DNA from: Streptomyces roseirectus
GTDB lineage: Bacteria; Actinomycetota; Actinomycetes; Streptomycetales; Streptomycetaceae
Direction of reading: 5' to 3'
Assembly (NCBI RefSeq): GCF_014489635.1
Contig: NZ_CP060828.1
Coordinates: forward strand, 8,110,001 to 8,174,000
DNA length: 64,000 nucleotides
Positions 17,400-27,427 of the stretch are shown piece after piece. The translations under genes and the position numbers were made by a program. Numbering within the stretch: position 1 is the stretch's first letter; each line of letters begins with the position of its first letter. A model generated the notes under the pieces. The model did no database searches. It had not been told where the DNA came from and saw only the letters and a list, made by a program, of their open reading frames with translations.

Positions 17400-18071
17400 T
17401 CACGACCCCGCCGGGATCCGCAGCAGCGTCTGATCGCCTTCGCGCACGTCGTAGAAGGCGATGTCCCCGGTGTGCATCGCCGTCCCCCCGTGCATCGTGG
17501 TGGGCCGGGCATCGTGGTCGGGGACCATCCACCCGGTCGCCGTCTGCTCGCTGCCGTCGCGGCCGACGATGACGAGACGGCAGGAACGCGGCCCCGCGCC
17601 GTCCTTGACCTCGACCTCGATGTCCGCGCCCCACGCCTTGTCGGCGGCGGTCACCCGGGCCCACACCCCGGACTTCGCGTCGGTCGCGGCGATCTTCACC
17701 TGACCGCTCGCCACGGCCTGAGTCCCCTCCCCGCCCCCGACCGCCATCATCAGCGCGGGCCCGGCCAGCGCGACGACGACGGACGCGGCCAGCCCGTACA
17801 GGAACCGCCGGCGCACCGCGCGGCGCCGGGCCGCGACCTCGCCGAGCAGCTTGTCCAGCAGCCGGGGGCCGGGCCCCGCGAAGGGGTGCACCGAACGCGG
17901 GGTGGCCCGCCGGTACAGCATCAACTGCCGGGTCGTGGGCCCGAACTCCGTGACCTGAGCCGCGCACCGAGGACACTCCATGAGGTGGTCCTCGAAGCGG
18001 AAGGCTTCCGCTTCGTCCAGGACACCGAGCGCGTACGCGCCGACGTCCACATGCTGTTCCAGGGACCTCAT
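17400..18071 (-). CDS. Zinc-finger anti-sigma factor (RskA-like)
   Basis: 223 residues. The N-terminal domain has the ZAS signature His-x3-Cys-x2-Cys in EDHLMECPRCAAQ (about residues 30-42), which grips region 2 and 4 of an ECF sigma factor. A single membrane helix FLYGLAASVVVALAGPALMM follows at about 95-115. Then comes an extracytoplasmic RskA-type domain with LVIVGRDGSEQTATGWMV. The ATG at 18071 is chosen because GAGGA lies 7 bases upstream and it starts right before the ZAS fold. Its partner is very likely the sigma factor at 18923-19465 on the same strand. Signal-induced proteolysis would free the sigma factor. Confidence 0.88.
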   Translation of the reverse strand: MRSLEQHVDVGAYALGVLDEAEAFRFEDHLMECPRCAAQVTEFGPTTRQLMLYRRATPRSVHPFAGPGPRLLDKLLGEVAARRRAVRRRFLYGLAASVVVALAGPALMMAVGGGEGTQAVASGQVKIAATDAKSGVWARVTAADKAWGADIEVEVKDGAGPRSCRLVIVGRDGSEQTATGWMVPDHDARPTTMHGGTAMHTGDIAFYDVREGDQTLLRIPAGS

Positions 18072-18266
18072 CGCCGAATCCTCGTGCCGTTGGGTGCGGT
18101 TGGGGTTACTCCTTGCTCCCACCGGTACGCACCCGGCTCCGGAATCACTCAAGGCGTGTGCAGAATCGTGACCCAGATGTTCGGAGCCGCCACGCGGACG
18201 GATTGGTCGGATCGGAAACTTTTTTGCGCGCCCCTGATCCGATCCGGCCCAGCCCTCCGATCCGGC

Positions 18267-18788
18267 CTAGAACAGGTGGATCGCCAAGTGCCCCAGCGGC
18301 AGCCCGAGTTGCCAGGCCGGCGTCCACACCTTCGGCCCGTCCTCCTCGCCGACGCCGACGACCGCGCCGCCGCCCGGGACCGCGTTGAGGTCGGGGGCGA
18401 GGAGTTCGGTCTCCTCCAGCCACCGCCAGGCGTCCTCCGCGAGCCGCAGGTCCGGCGAGTCGAGCCCCGACTCGGTGATGCGCGCGGCGAGTCCGGCGAG
18501 CCGTTCGCTCACCCAGTCCTGCCACGGCTGGTCGTACGCGGTCAGCGACAGCCACGTCTCCAGCTGCGTGACCACCCTGATGCCGGGGAGTTCCCCGTCG
18601 GTGTCCGACAGGAAGATGGTGAGCGCCAGCGCGTCGCGCCCGGCGCGGAACTCGAACGACGTGGGCGGCATCAGGTCGCCCGTGCGCAGGAGTTCGTCGG
18701 CGATGTACTCGGCGTACAACCAGGCCATGGGGACGGTGAGTTCACCGTCGTCGGACCCGTCCGTGCCGTGATGATCTCTGTCCAGCAT
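18267..18788 (-). CDS. Conserved hypothetical protein between sigma and anti-sigma genes
   Basis: 173 residues from ATG 18788, with GGAAGG about 9 bases upstream. The protein is acidic and Trp-rich, without signal peptide or membrane helix. It looks all-helical at the N-terminus (MAWLYAEYIADELLRTGDLM), then beta-rich with SFEFRAGRDALALTIFLSD and a central helical pair. I do not recognise the family. Position between an ECF sigma gene and its anti-sigma gene, in the same orientation, suggests a role in that regulatory unit, but gaps of 134 and 195 bp leave separate promoters possible. Confidence 0.7.
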   Translation of the reverse strand: MLDRDHHGTDGSDDGELTVPMAWLYAEYIADELLRTGDLMPPTSFEFRAGRDALALTIFLSDTDGELPGIRVVTQLETWLSLTAYDQPWQDWVSERLAGLAARITESGLDSPDLRLAEDAWRWLEETELLAPDLNAVPGGGAVVGVGEEDGPKVWTPAWQLGLPLGHLAIHLF

Positions 18789-18922
18789 CCCTCGCAGCCT
18801 TCCCTCCGGTGTGCCGTCGCCCGTCGCCGGGCCCCCAGTCCGGAACACGGATGGGAACAGCCGATTACTCAACCGGGGTCACAGGCAAGGCGCTTTACGG
18901 AGGTTTGACTCTGCGATGGGTT

Positions 18923-19465
18923 TCAGCGCAGGTCGGCCGCGTAACCCGGAAGGACCCGGCGCAGGGCGCGCAGCGCGTAGTACGCGCGGGACTTCACGGT
19001 ACCGGGAGGGATGCCCAGTATCTCGGCGGCCTCCGCCACACTCGCCCCCTGGAAGTACACGAGCACCAGGACTTCACGGTGTTCGGGAGTGAGAGTCTTC
19101 ACAGCCTCGCGGACGTCGAGGGCGGCGGCGGCGCGCTCCGCGTGGTCGGCGCAGACCGGAGCGTGTTCCAGCACCGCGTCGCCCACCTCGGCCGGCCGTG
19201 CCTGCCGGGCCCGCCGCGCGTCGATCGCGAGCCGCCGGCCGACGGTCATCAGCCAGGGCCGCACGGAGTCGAAGTCGTCCGCCCGCAGGGCCTCGGGGTG
19301 CTGCCACGCCCGGACCAGGGTCTCCTGGACGAGGTCCTCCGCGCGCTGCCGGTCGCCGTCGCTCAGGCGCAGCAGCAGCGCGAAGAGGGGCCGCCCGTGT
19401 TCCCGCTGGAGCGCGGCGAGTTCATGCTCAGCGGTCGTCTTCGGCTGCGTGAGTGTGGCGGTCAT
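18923..19465 (-). CDS. ECF-family RNA polymerase sigma factor
   Basis: 180 residues. Region 2 runs from about residue 24 with LFALLLRLSDGDRQRAEDLVQET and the -10 recognition segment VRAWQHPE. Region 4 is at about 120-175 with LTPEHREVLVLVYFQGASVA and the helix-turn-helix GIPPGTVKSRAYYAL. No extra SnoaL-like domain is present. It should direct RNA polymerase to a small regulon when released by the membrane anti-sigma factor encoded 850 bp downstream. The closest named relatives by architecture are SigK/SigL-type factors with RskA partners. Confidence 0.9.
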   Translation of the reverse strand: MTATLTQPKTTAEHELAALQREHGRPLFALLLRLSDGDRQRAEDLVQETLVRAWQHPEALRADDFDSVRPWLMTVGRRLAIDARRARQARPAEVGDAVLEHAPVCADHAERAAAALDVREAVKTLTPEHREVLVLVYFQGASVAEAAEILGIPPGTVKSRAYYALRALRRVLPGYAADLR

Positions 19466-19932
19466 GGCCGTTATGCCACCCCAGGGCCGTCACTCAGCGA
19501 CAGGGCGCGTACACGGATCTGCGACGGACGGTCGATCGCGTCGACGAACGGTTCGACGAACGGTCGGTGAACGGCGGTGCGGGGAGTTCCGGTTCGGGGC
19601 GGGGACGGGGGTTCGATTCGCCGGCCGACGCGGGGCGGCGGGCCAGATCCGGCGTGGTGGCACCCGGTGCGGGGCCGATGGGGGCGGTCGCGGCGCGCGG
19701 TCGCGGCGCACGCGGGCCGGCCCGGCGCCGTGCCGCCAAGCACCGGCCGGCGGCGAGGGACGGGTTCAGGCCGCTTCACGGACGGACGCCACCCTCAGCC
19801 CGCCCCCTCCCTTACGCCGATCGCGCGCATCCTCCCCACCCCCAGGAGCGCCGCCACCCCCTCGGCGCGGGGATGCGCTAGGAGTGTGGCCGAGCGTCGT
19901 CGGTATGACAATCAGACCAGAACGGGGTTGTT
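19466..19932. other. Gene-free spacer between divergent sigma and CapA genes
   Basis: 467 bp that must hold the promoters for the ECF sigma gene (minus strand) and the CapA-like gene (plus strand). The only clear structure is a perfect tandem 12-mer, TCGACGAACGGT, at 19541-19552 and 19553-19564, followed by a related TGAACGG. It lies about 75-100 bp upstream of the sigma start and might be an activator or sigma site. Short open frames here have no support. Confidence 0.5.
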
Positions 19933-19935
19933 GTG

Positions 19936-21096
19936 GTGAACACACGCAGACCGCTGGCCCTCGCCGTCACCGTCCTCCTCGCGGTGGCCGCCTGCCAGGT
20001 CCAGGAGTCCCGCGAGGAGAAACGGCCCGCGCCGGGCAGGCCGGCCCCCTCCGCGCCCCCCGCCCGCACCGGCTTCACCCTCGTCGCCACCGGCGACGTC
20101 CTCCCGCACACCTCGGTCATCGAACGCGCCCGCTTCGACGCCGGCGGCCGGGGCCACGACTTCCGCCCCATGCTCGACGGCGTCCGCGCGCTCGTCTCCC
20201 GCGCCGACCTCGCCCTGTGCCACATGGAGACGGTGTACGGCGCGAACGGTGACTACACCGGCTACCCCGCGTTCAAGTCCCCGCCGGAGATCGCCGAGGG
20301 CCTGGCCGCGACCGGCTACGACGGCTGCTCCACCGCCTCCAACCACAGCCTCGACGACGGCCCGGCCGGCGTGCGCCGCACCCTCGACGCCCTCGACGGC
20401 GCCGGCGTCCGCCACGCGGGCACCGCCCGCACCCCCGAGGAGGCCACCACCCCGACCCTCCTGCGCGCGGGCCGCGCCACCGTCGCCCACCTCGCCTACA
20501 CCTACGGCACCAACGGCTACCCCCTCCCGCAGGGCCAACCCTGGAGCGTCAACCTCATCGACGAGGCCCGCGTCGTCGCCGACGCCCGCGCCGCGCGCAG
20601 GGCCGGCGCCGACGTCGTGGTCGTCTCCCTGCACTGGGGCACCGAATGGCAGGACGCCCCCGACGACCGTCAGCTCACCCTGGCCCGCACCCTCACCGCG
20701 TCGCACACCGCGGGACGCCCCGACGTCGACCTGATCCTCGGCACGCACGCCCACGTCCCCCAGGCGTACGAGAAGGTCAACGGCACCTGGGTCGTCTACG
20801 GCATGGGCGACCAGATCGCGGGCGAGATGGTCAACCACCAGGGACAGCGGGACCCGCGCGGCAACCAGTCCACCGTCGCCCGCTTCACCTTCGCCCCGCC
20901 CGCCACCCCCGGCGCCCGCTGGAATGTCACCCGGGCCGAGTTCGTGCCCCAGTTGTTCGACATCGACGCCGGCCGCGTCCTCGACCTGAACCACGCCCTC
21001 GCCCAGGGCGCCGACGTCCGGGGCGTCCGCGACCGGATCAGGGACGTCGTCCTCAGCCGGGGCGCCGCCAGCGACGGCCTCACCATGGCCGAGTGA
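19936..21096 (+). CDS. CapA-family metallophosphatase-like lipoprotein
   Basis: 386 residues from GTG 19936 (GTG 19933 is also possible; GGGG lies 8 bases before the later one). A lipoprotein signal ends in LAVAAC with Cys20 as the lipid-bearing residue, then a Pro/Arg-rich linker to about 45. The PGA_cap domain follows: VATGDVLPH, CHMETVYG, TASNHSLDD, VVSLHWGTEW and LGTHAHVPQ supply the metal ligands of the calcineurin-like fold. Such proteins act at the outer membrane face, in capsule or poly-gamma-glutamate handling in some bacteria; the role here is unknown. The gene ends 3 bp from a convergent universal stress gene. Confidence 0.88.
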   Translation: MNTRRPLALAVTVLLAVAACQVQESREEKRPAPGRPAPSAPPARTGFTLVATGDVLPHTSVIERARFDAGGRGHDFRPMLDGVRALVSRADLALCHMETVYGANGDYTGYPAFKSPPEIAEGLAATGYDGCSTASNHSLDDGPAGVRRTLDALDGAGVRHAGTARTPEEATTPTLLRAGRATVAHLAYTYGTNGYPLPQGQPWSVNLIDEARVVADARAARRAGADVVVVSLHWGTEWQDAPDDRQLTLARTLTASHTAGRPDVDLILGTHAHVPQAYEKVNGTWVVYGMGDQIAGEMVNHQGQRDPRGNQSTVARFTFAPPATPGARWNVTRAEFVPQLFDIDAGRVLDLNHALAQGADVRGVRDRIRDVVLSRGAASDGLTMAE

Positions 21097-21099
21097 CGT

Positions 21100-21573
21100 C
21101 TACGGGACGACCGTCACCGGCCAGCGCCCCGCCTTGACCAGCCGGACCGCCACCGACCCCACGATCCGGTGCCCCGCCTGTTCCGACGCGCCGACGACCA
21201 CCGCGTCCGCCTTGAGGTCGTCGGCGGCGGCCACGAGACCGGTGTAGGGGTCGCCGCGGAACGTGTGGAACTCCCAGCGGATGTCGAATATCCCCTTGAG
21301 GCGTTCCGTCTCGCTGCGGACCATCGCCATCAGGTCCTCGGCGATCGCCTCGGTCGTCTCGGCGACCGGTGCCCCGACCGCCGCCCCCGCCGCCAGCACC
21401 GGCTGGACGTACACGATCGCCAGCAGCGCGTGCTGGCGCCGGGCGAGCCCGGCCGCGTAGGCGGCGGCGCGGAGGGAGGAGTCGGAGCCGTCGACCCCGA
21501 CCACGATGACCTTGGGTCCGTCGGTGCCCCGCTCGAACCCCTGCGAGGGCTGCCGCTCATGCTGTTCCGTCAC
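21100..21573 (-). CDS. Universal stress protein (UspA family)
   Basis: 157 residues with one Usp domain. The first strand and loop [12 protein letters not shown] hold the adenine-binding Asp. The ATP signature is GxxG-x9-GS-like: [21 protein letters not shown] near the C-terminus keeps the Gly and Ser residues. It should bind ATP and act in stress survival in the cytosol. The DNA between its start and the divergent LysX start is only 76 bp, so the two promoters may share elements. Confidence 0.9.
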   Translation of the reverse strand: MTEQHERQPSQGFERGTDGPKVIVVGVDGSDSSLRAAAYAAGLARRQHALLAIVYVQPVLAAGAAVGAPVAETTEAIAEDLMAMVRSETERLKGIFDIRWEFHTFRGDPYTGLVAAADDLKADAVVVGASEQAGHRIVGSVAVRLVKAGRWPVTVVP

Positions 21574-21649
21574 GCGGCGAGGCTATCGGAACACCCGCTT
21601 CCCCCCGCTCGGCGGGCGCGCGGCCCGGTCCCTTCCTACAGTCGGAGCC

Positions 21650-24600
21650 ATGAGCGCAGCCGCAGCAGAGACCGCCCCCGCGCGGCAGGCCGACCCGCCC
21701 GGACACCTGCGTCACCTCACCCGCGTCCCCGAGGCGTTCGGCGCGTTCTTCGGCGCGATCGGCGCCCTGTGCGTCATCCTCGCCTTCGTCCCGCCGCTGC
21801 GCCGCCTGCTGCGCCCGGCCGTCGACGTCCTCGACGCGCAGCTCATCCCGGTCAGCGCGAACCTCGCCTACGCGGTCTTCCTGTTCCTGCTGGCCGGCGC
21901 GACGGCCGCCCGCAAGAAGGTCGCCTGGTGGCTGGTCGTCGTCTATCTGGGCCTGCTCGCGGTGGGCGACGGTCTCGGGATCGCGTTCGGCGACTACGTC
22001 GAGTCGCTGCCCTCGCTGGTGATCTGCGGGCTCGCCCTCGTCGTCCTGATCCTCGCGCGCCGCGAGTTCTACGCCGCCTCCCGGCACGGGGCCGTGCGGC
22101 GCGCCGTCCTCGTCCTGCTGGTCGGCCTCGGGCTCGCGATCCTCGCGGGCTGGGGGCTCGTCGAGGTGTTCCACGGCACCCTGCCGCGCGGCCAGCGGCT
22201 CGCCTGGGCCGCCGACCGGGTGCTGGGTGGTCTGGTGTCCGGCGGCTCCTTCGACGGGCGTCCGCCGCGCGCCCTGTTCTTCCTCCTCGGCCTCTTCGGC
22301 GCCCTCGCCCTGCTGAACGCCGCCGCGACGCTGTTCCGCAGCCAGCGCATGGAGGCCGCCCTGCACGGCGACGAGGAGGCCCGCATCCGCGCCCTCCTGA
22401 AGCGCTACGGCGGCCAGGACTCCCTCGGCTACTTCGCCACCCGCCGTGACAAGGCCGTCGTCTTCTCGCCCAGCGGCAAGGCGGCCGTCACCTACCGCGT
22501 CGAGGCCGCCGTCTGCCTCGCCAGCGGCGACCCCGTCGGCGACCGGGAAGCCTGGCCGCACGCCATCGCCGCCTGGCTGGAGACCGCCCGCCGCCACGGC
22601 TGGACCCCCGCCGTCATGGGCGCCTCCGAGGACGGCGCCACCGCCTTCGCCCGCGCCGGCCTCGGCGCCCTCCAGCTCGGCGACGAGGCCATCCTCGACA
22701 TCCCCTCCTTCGACCTCGGCGGACGCGACATGCGCGTCACCCGCCAGGCCGTCAACCGGGTCCGCCGCACCGGCGCCACCTGCCGGGTCCGCCGCCACTC
22801 CACCCTCACCGCCGAGGAGATGGACGAGGTCGTCGACCGCGCCGACGCCTGGCGCGACACCGAGACCGAACGCGGCTTCTCCATGGCCCTCGACCGGCTC
22901 GGCGACCCCGCCGACGGCGACTGCCTCCTCGTCGAGACCGTCGCCGCCGACGGCCGCCTCCTCGCCCTGCTCTCCTTCGTCCCCTGGGGCCCCGACGGCA
23001 TCTCCCTCGACCTCATGCGCCGCGACCGCACGGCCCCCAACGGCGTCATGGAGTTCATGGTCGCCGAGGTCTGCGCCGCCGCCCCCAAGCTGGGCATCCG
23101 CCGTATCTCCCTCAACTTCGCGGTCTTCCGCTCGGTCTTCGAGGAGGGCGCCCGCATCGGCGCCGGGCCCGTGCTGCGGCTGTGGCGCCGGCTGCTGCTG
23201 TTCTTCTCCAAGTGGTGGCAACTGGAAGCCCTCTACCGCTCCAACGCCAAGTATCGGCCCGCCTGGTTCCCCCGCTTCCTGTGCTATGGCGACACCGGCG
23301 CCCTCGCCCGCGTCGGCCTCGCCTCCGGCATCGCCGAGGGCTTCGTCGTCGTCCCCTCCCTGCGCCGCCACCGCCTGAAGCACGCGGTGCGCCCCGCCTC
23401 CTCCACCGGCGACCTGCCGCCCCTGGAGGAGCTGACCGAGCCCGCCGAGCCGCGCGCCAAGGGCCCCTCCGACCAGGTCCGCGTCCGCCAGGAACACCTG
23501 AAACGGCTGTATGACGCCGGCACCGACCCCTACCCGGTCGGCGTCCCGGCCCCCACGCACGCCCTCGCGGACGTCCGGGACGGGGACGAGGTGACCGTCG
23601 CCGGACGTGTCCTGCGCGTGCGGGACTTCGGCGGGATCGTCTTCGTCACCCTCCGCGACTGGTCCGGCGACCACCAGCTCGCGCTGACCGACGCGCGCCG
23701 CTTCCGGGCCGACGTCGACCTCGGTGACCTCGTCACCGTCAGCGGGAGCGCCGGGCGCAGCGACAAGGGCGAACCGACCGTCTTCGTCGACGACTGGCAG
23801 CTCACCGGGAAGTGCCTGCGGCCCCTGCCCGACAAGCGGCGCGGGCTCACCGACCCCGAGGCGAAGGTGCGGCTGCGGGCCCTCGACCTCGTCACCAGCC
23901 CCACCGCCCGCGACACCGTCCGCGCCCGCTCCGCCGCCGTCCAGGCGCTGCGGCAGGGCCTCCTCGACCGGGGGTACCTCGAAGTCGAGACGCCCATGCT
24001 CCAGCAGATCCACGGCGGCGCCAACGCGCGTCCGTTCACCACCCACATCAACGCCTACGACCTCGACCTGTACCTGCGGATCGCCCCCGAGCTGTACCTC
24101 AAACGGCTGTGCGTGGGCGGTCTGGAGAAGGTCTTCGAGATGGGCCGGACCTTCCGCAACGAAGGCGTCTCGCCCAAGCACAACCCCGAGTTCACGATGC
24201 TGGAGGCGTACCAGGCGTACGCCGACTACGACGTCATGCTCGACCTCACCCGCGAACTGATCCAGGGCGCCGCCCGCGCCGCCTTCGGCACCCCGCTCGT
24301 CCGCAAGGGCGGGCAGGAGTACGACATCTCCGGGCCGTGGCCCGTCAAGACCGTCTACGGGGCGATCTCCGAGGCGCTGGGGGAGGAGGTGAGCGCCGAC
24401 ACCGGACTCCCCGCACTGCGCCGGCTGTGCGACAAGGCCGCAGTGCCGTACGGGGACGGCGACGGGCGCGGCGACGTCGTGCTGGAGATGTACGAGCGGC
24501 TGGTGGAGGAGCGGACCCAGCTGCCGACGTTCTACAAGGACTTCCCCACGGACGTCTCCCCGCTCACCCGGCAGCACCGGGCCGATCCGCGCGTCGCCGA

Positions 24601-24877
24601 ACGCTGGGACCTCGTCGCGTTCGGGACCGAACTCGGCACCGCCTACTCCGAGTTGACCGACCCCGTCGAGCAGCGGCGACGCCTCACCGAGCAGTCGCTG
24701 AAGGCCGCGGGGGGCGACCCCGAGGCGATGGAGCTCGACGAGGAGTTCCTGGAGGCGCTGGCCTACGCGATGCCGCCCACCGGCGGACTGGGGATCGGGG
24801 TGGACCGGCTGGTCATGTTCCTCACGGGGCTCACCATCCGCGAGACGCTGCCGTTCCCGCTGGTCCGTCGAAGATGA
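21650..24877 (+). CDS. lysX: Bifunctional lysyl-tRNA synthetase/lysylphosphatidylglycerol synthase
   Basis: 1075 residues, the fused LysX type known from Mycobacterium. Residues 1-235 hold six or so membrane helices. Residues 240-570 are the DUF2156/MprF transferase domain, with [30 protein letters not shown] and [11 protein letters not shown]. Residues 600-700 are an OB-fold anticodon-like domain, and 730-1075 are the class II lysyl-tRNA synthetase core, with motif 2 [19 protein letters not shown] and motif 3 [12 protein letters not shown]. The fusion charges tRNA-Lys and moves Lys to phosphatidylglycerol, lowering surface negative charge and protecting from cationic peptides. Start ATG 21650 has GGAG just upstream. 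Confidence 0.93.
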   Translation: MSAAAAETAPARQADPPGHLRHLTRVPEAFGAFFGAIGALCVILAFVPPLRRLLRPAVDVLDAQLIPVSANLAYAVFLFLLAGATAARKKVAWWLVVVYLGLLAVGDGLGIAFGDYVESLPSLVICGLALVVLILARREFYAASRHGAVRRAVLVLLVGLGLAILAGWGLVEVFHGTLPRGQRLAWAADRVLGGLVSGGSFDGRPPRALFFLLGLFGALALLNAAATLFRSQRMEAALHGDEEARIRALLKRYGGQDSLGYFATRRDKAVVFSPSGKAAVTYRVEAAVCLASGDPVGDREAWPHAIAAWLETARRHGWTPAVMGASEDGATAFARAGLGALQLGDEAILDIPSFDLGGRDMRVTRQAVNRVRRTGATCRVRRHSTLTAEEMDEVVDRADAWRDTETERGFSMALDRLGDPADGDCLLVETVAADGRLLALLSFVPWGPDGISLDLMRRDRTAPNGVMEFMVAEVCAAAPKLGIRRISLNFAVFRSVFEEGARIGAGPVLRLWRRLLLFFSKWWQLEALYRSNAKYRPAWFPRFLCYGDTGALARVGLASGIAEGFVVVPSLRRHRLKHAVRPASSTGDLPPLEELTEPAEPRAKGPSDQVRVRQEHLKRLYDAGTDPYPVGVPAPTHALADVRDGDEVTVAGRVLRVRDFGGIVFVTLRDWSGDHQLALTDARRFRADVDLGDLVTVSGSAGRSDKGEPTVFVDDWQLTGKCLRPLPDKRRGLTDPEAKVRLRALDLVTSPTARDTVRARSAAVQALRQGLLDRGYLEVETPMLQQIHGGANARPFTTHINAYDLDLYLRIAPELYLKRLCVGGLEKVFEMGRTFRNEGVSPKHNPEFTMLEAYQAYADYDVMLDLTRELIQGAARAAFGTPLVRKGGQEYDISGPWPVKTVYGAISEALGEEVSADTGLPALRRLCDKAAVPYGDGDGRGDVVLEMYERLVEERTQLPTFYKDFPTDVSPLTRQHRADPRVAERWDLVAFGTELGTAYSELTDPVEQRRRLTEQSLKAAGGDPEAMELDEEFLEALAYAMPPTGGLGIGVDRLVMFLTGLTIRETLPFPLVRRR

Positions 24878-24962
24878 GCTTTTTCGGCTGGCGGAGTGGA
24901 AATCGGACGCCGTACCGGTGTCGTGAGGGTGACTCCCGGCCCGCGTGGGTGACTGATGCTTC

Positions 24963-25793
24963 ATGCACAGAGATCAGGTGTTCACACGGCGTCGGGTGTT
25001 GTGGGGAGCGGGCGCCGTCGCCGCGGGGGGTGCCGGGGCCGTCGCCCTCGGGGTGAGCGGCGGGGGCGAACCGGCCGCCGTCCCCGCCGCCGGGCCCCCG
25101 GCCCGCACCGTGCCCCGCAAACCCTCCGCCTACCGCCTCCAGCCCATCACCGGCTTCGGCCCGCCGCCCGCCTCCTCCCGGCTCCCCGCCCGGCGCAAGC
25201 CGATCCTCGAGATGTCGGGCCGGGGCAACACCATGGTCCTGACCTTCGACGACGGCCCCGACCCCCGCTACACACCCGCGATCCTCGACACGCTCGACGA
25301 GTACGGCGTGCGCGCGATGTTCTTCGTGTGCGGCGAGATGGCCACGGACCACCGGGAACTGCTGGCACGGATGGCCGACGAGGGCCATGTCGTCGGCAAC
25401 CACACCTGGTCCCACCCGCTGCTGACGAAACTGCGGCGCGGCCGGATCCGCTCGGAGATGGAGCGGACCTGCGAGGTGATCGAGGAGGCGTACGGGGAGC
25501 GGCCGAGGTGGTTCCGGGCGCCGTACGGGGCGTGGAACCGGGCCGCGTTCCAGATCGGGGCGGAGCTGGGGATGGAGCCGCTGGCCTGGACGGTGGACAC
25601 GCTGGACTGGACGACCCCGGGCACCGGCACCATCGTCCGCCGCGTCGCCGGCGGCGCCGGGCCCGGCGTGGTGGTGCTGTCGCACGACGCGGGCGGGGAC
25701 CGGACGCAGAGTGTGCGGGCGCTGCGGCGGTATCTGCCGCGGCTGCTGGACTCCGGGTACCACATCACCGTGCCGCGCGGGCACCCCGCCTGA
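24963..25793 (+). CDS. Secreted polysaccharide deacetylase (NodB domain, CE4)
   Basis: 276 residues. The N-terminus FTRRRVLWGAGAVAAGG is a twin-arginine-like export signal. The NodB domain covers about 85-270: motif 1 TFDDGPD with Asp96 and Asp97, motif 2 NHTWSHP with metal ligands His147 and His151, motif 3 RAPYGAWN, motif 4 WTVDTLDW, and motif 5 VVLSHDAGG. All catalytic residues are present, so it should be an active metal-dependent deacetylase of peptidoglycan or another N-acetylated polymer outside the cell. It follows lysX by 85 bp on the same strand. Confidence 0.9.
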   Translation: MHRDQVFTRRRVLWGAGAVAAGGAGAVALGVSGGGEPAAVPAAGPPARTVPRKPSAYRLQPITGFGPPPASSRLPARRKPILEMSGRGNTMVLTFDDGPDPRYTPAILDTLDEYGVRAMFFVCGEMATDHRELLARMADEGHVVGNHTWSHPLLTKLRRGRIRSEMERTCEVIEEAYGERPRWFRAPYGAWNRAAFQIGAELGMEPLAWTVDTLDWTTPGTGTIVRRVAGGAGPGVVVLSHDAGGDRTQSVRALRRYLPRLLDSGYHITVPRGHPA

Positions 25794-25826
25794 GGGGGGG
25801 CGGGCGCCCGCCCGGCGGACGTCCGC

Positions 25827-26507
25827 TCAGCGGACCTCGGTCAGGCGGGCGAAGACCACGACGTTCCCGTCGTAGCCGTCGGCCTTGGAGAAGCCGCCGC
25901 CGCAGGTGATGACCCGCAGTTCGGGGGCGCCCTTGGAGGCGTACACGCGGTCGCCGGGGAAGTTCTTCTTCTCGAAGACCTCGATGCCGTAGACCTCGAA
26001 CACGGCCGTCTTCCCGTCCGCCCGGGCCACCTCGACCTTGTTGCCCTTCTTCAGCGCGCCGAGGCCGTAGAAGACGGCGGGCCCGAGCTTGTTGTCGACA
26101 TGGCCGACGACCACCGCCGTGCCCTTCTCGCCGGGCGAGACCCCGCCCGTGAACCAGCCCGCGAGGTTCGGGTTCTCGGGCGGCGGCGCGTCCACCCACC
26201 CGGCCGCGTCGAGGCCGACCGGCATCACCGGGGCGTCGACCCGGATCGCCGGCACCCGCACCCGCTGCGGCACCGAGTACGACAGCGGGTCCGGGGCCTT
26301 GTCGAAGACGCTCCCGGTCAGCCCGCCCGACCTGCTGTCGGCGGCAGCGGCGGCGGCCGGCTGCGGCGGGCCCGCGTCGAACTCGCCCGAGCCGTTGCGG
26401 ATGAGCGCGAGGCCCGTCAGCAGGACCAGCGCTATCACGCCCCACGGCGCGCGCTTCCTCGGCCGCTCCTCCTCGTCCGCCGCCTCGGACAGCCCGTAAC
26501 CCGACAT
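25827..26507 (-). CDS. Class F sortase
   Basis: 226 residues from ATG 26507, with GGGG about 10 bases upstream. One N-terminal membrane helix (WGVIALVLLTGLALI, about 22-37), an Ala-rich linker, then a sortase barrel at about 85-226. The catalytic His is in VVVGHVDN, Cys202 in RVITCGGG, and Arg221 in VVVFARL. Class F sortases are common in actinobacteria and join surface proteins to the cell wall. The two secreted proteins encoded next door lack a plain LPxTG, so its substrates are not obvious. Confidence 0.9.
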   Translation of the reverse strand: MSGYGLSEAADEEERPRKRAPWGVIALVLLTGLALIRNGSGEFDAGPPQPAAAAAADSRSGGLTGSVFDKAPDPLSYSVPQRVRVPAIRVDAPVMPVGLDAAGWVDAPPPENPNLAGWFTGGVSPGEKGTAVVVGHVDNKLGPAVFYGLGALKKGNKVEVARADGKTAVFEVYGIEVFEKKNFPGDRVYASKGAPELRVITCGGGFSKADGYDGNVVVFARLTEVR

Positions 26508-26839
26508 TCGCCATCCCCTTTCGACACGGCCGTCACCGTGTCCCGTAGCGCACACCGAAACGCTAGGACGGCCCGCGGGGCGCCGCGACAAGTGAGCGGC
26601 GAACGGGTGGCCGCCGGACGGGGAAGTGCGCCATCCGAGTTGACGGGCGCAGGAAATTTCTGACGGTCCGTGACCTGCGCGGATGTCTGATTATGCGAAC
26701 GGTGCACGGCGTGTCGGCTCACCAGGACGGACCAGTCCCGAAATGCGGGCGCCCGCACGGCATCTGAGGGTCTTTCCGGGAGGCGTTCTCTCGCCGACAG
26801 ACCGGGGACGTGCCCCGGGGCGCCTTCCGCGGAGGAACC

Positions 26840-27337
26840 ATGCGAACCACTCGTGCCCTGGCGGCCTCGGCCGCCGCGTGCGCCGTCCTGGGCCTCGCCG
26901 CCCCGACGGCGTCGGCCTGGACCGACCCGACGTCGGTCACCTCGGCGCCCAGCGTCATCGCCCGGGGCGGCCAGCTCGTGCTCACCGTCAACGGGGGCGG
27001 TCAGAACGCGTGCACCACCGGAGGCTCGTCGATCAGCTCCCCGGCCTTCCCGACGACCAACTTGACGTCCATGGGCGGCAACACGGCCACCGCGACCGTC
27101 CGCGTCAACTCCTTCGCCAGCGCCGGGTCGTACAGCGTCACGACCACCTGCGAGGGGCGCACCCGGACCTTCCCCGGCGTCTTCACCGTCCTCGGCGGGG
27201 TGCGCGGCGGGCTCGGGGGCTCCTCGACCACCGGCGCGACGCCGACCGACATGGCGATCGGCGGGGGGCTCGTCGCGGCGGCCGTCGTCGGGGGCGGGGT
27301 GTTCTGGATGCGGCGGCGCGCGGAGCGGCGCATCTGA
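26840..27337 (+). CDS. Secreted membrane-anchored Ig-like protein A near sortase
   Basis: 165 residues, start ATG with GGAGGA upstream. Signal peptide ALAASAAACAVLGLAAPTASA, then a beta-sandwich-like domain of about 100 residues with two Cys that could form a disulfide (NACTT and TTTCEG). A Gly-rich linker and a membrane helix near the C-terminus (about 140-157) end in RRRAERR. That tail resembles a wall-sorting signal without the LPxTG box. It is related to protein B (27428-27949): both share a PS-x-I-x-x-GGQ strand, the Cys pair and the tail plan. Probable surface protein; function unknown. Confidence 0.8.
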   Translation: MRTTRALAASAAACAVLGLAAPTASAWTDPTSVTSAPSVIARGGQLVLTVNGGGQNACTTGGSSISSPAFPTTNLTSMGGNTATATVRVNSFASAGSYSVTTTCEGRTRTFPGVFTVLGGVRGGLGGSSTTGATPTDMAIGGGLVAAAVVGGGVFWMRRRAERRI

Positions 27338-27341
27338 GGAA

Positions 27342-27410
27342 CCGGGCTCTTCCCGAAGAGCCCGGACATGCCGTCGGCCCGGTCCCTCGTCCTTCGAGGG
27401 CCGGGCCGAC
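27342..27410. terminator. Paired bidirectional terminator hairpins
   Basis: Two strong inverted repeats lie between convergent genes. First, CCGGGCTCTT (27342-27351) pairs with AAGAGCCCGG (27356-27365) around a 4-base loop. Second, a 16-17 base stem spans 27373-27389 and 27395-27410 (GTCGGCCCGG...CCGGGCCGAC) with a 5-base loop. Both would fold from either strand. Confidence 0.88.
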
Positions 27411-27427
27411 AGCGTGGTGGCGAGGTG

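Noticed and set aside
21557..24964. Long minus-strand open frame of more than 1100 codons opposite lysX
   Set aside because: It mirrors the strong codon bias of lysX; the plus frame has clear LysX domains and the minus product is low-complexity Gly/Val/Glu/Ala/Arg-rich with no domain.
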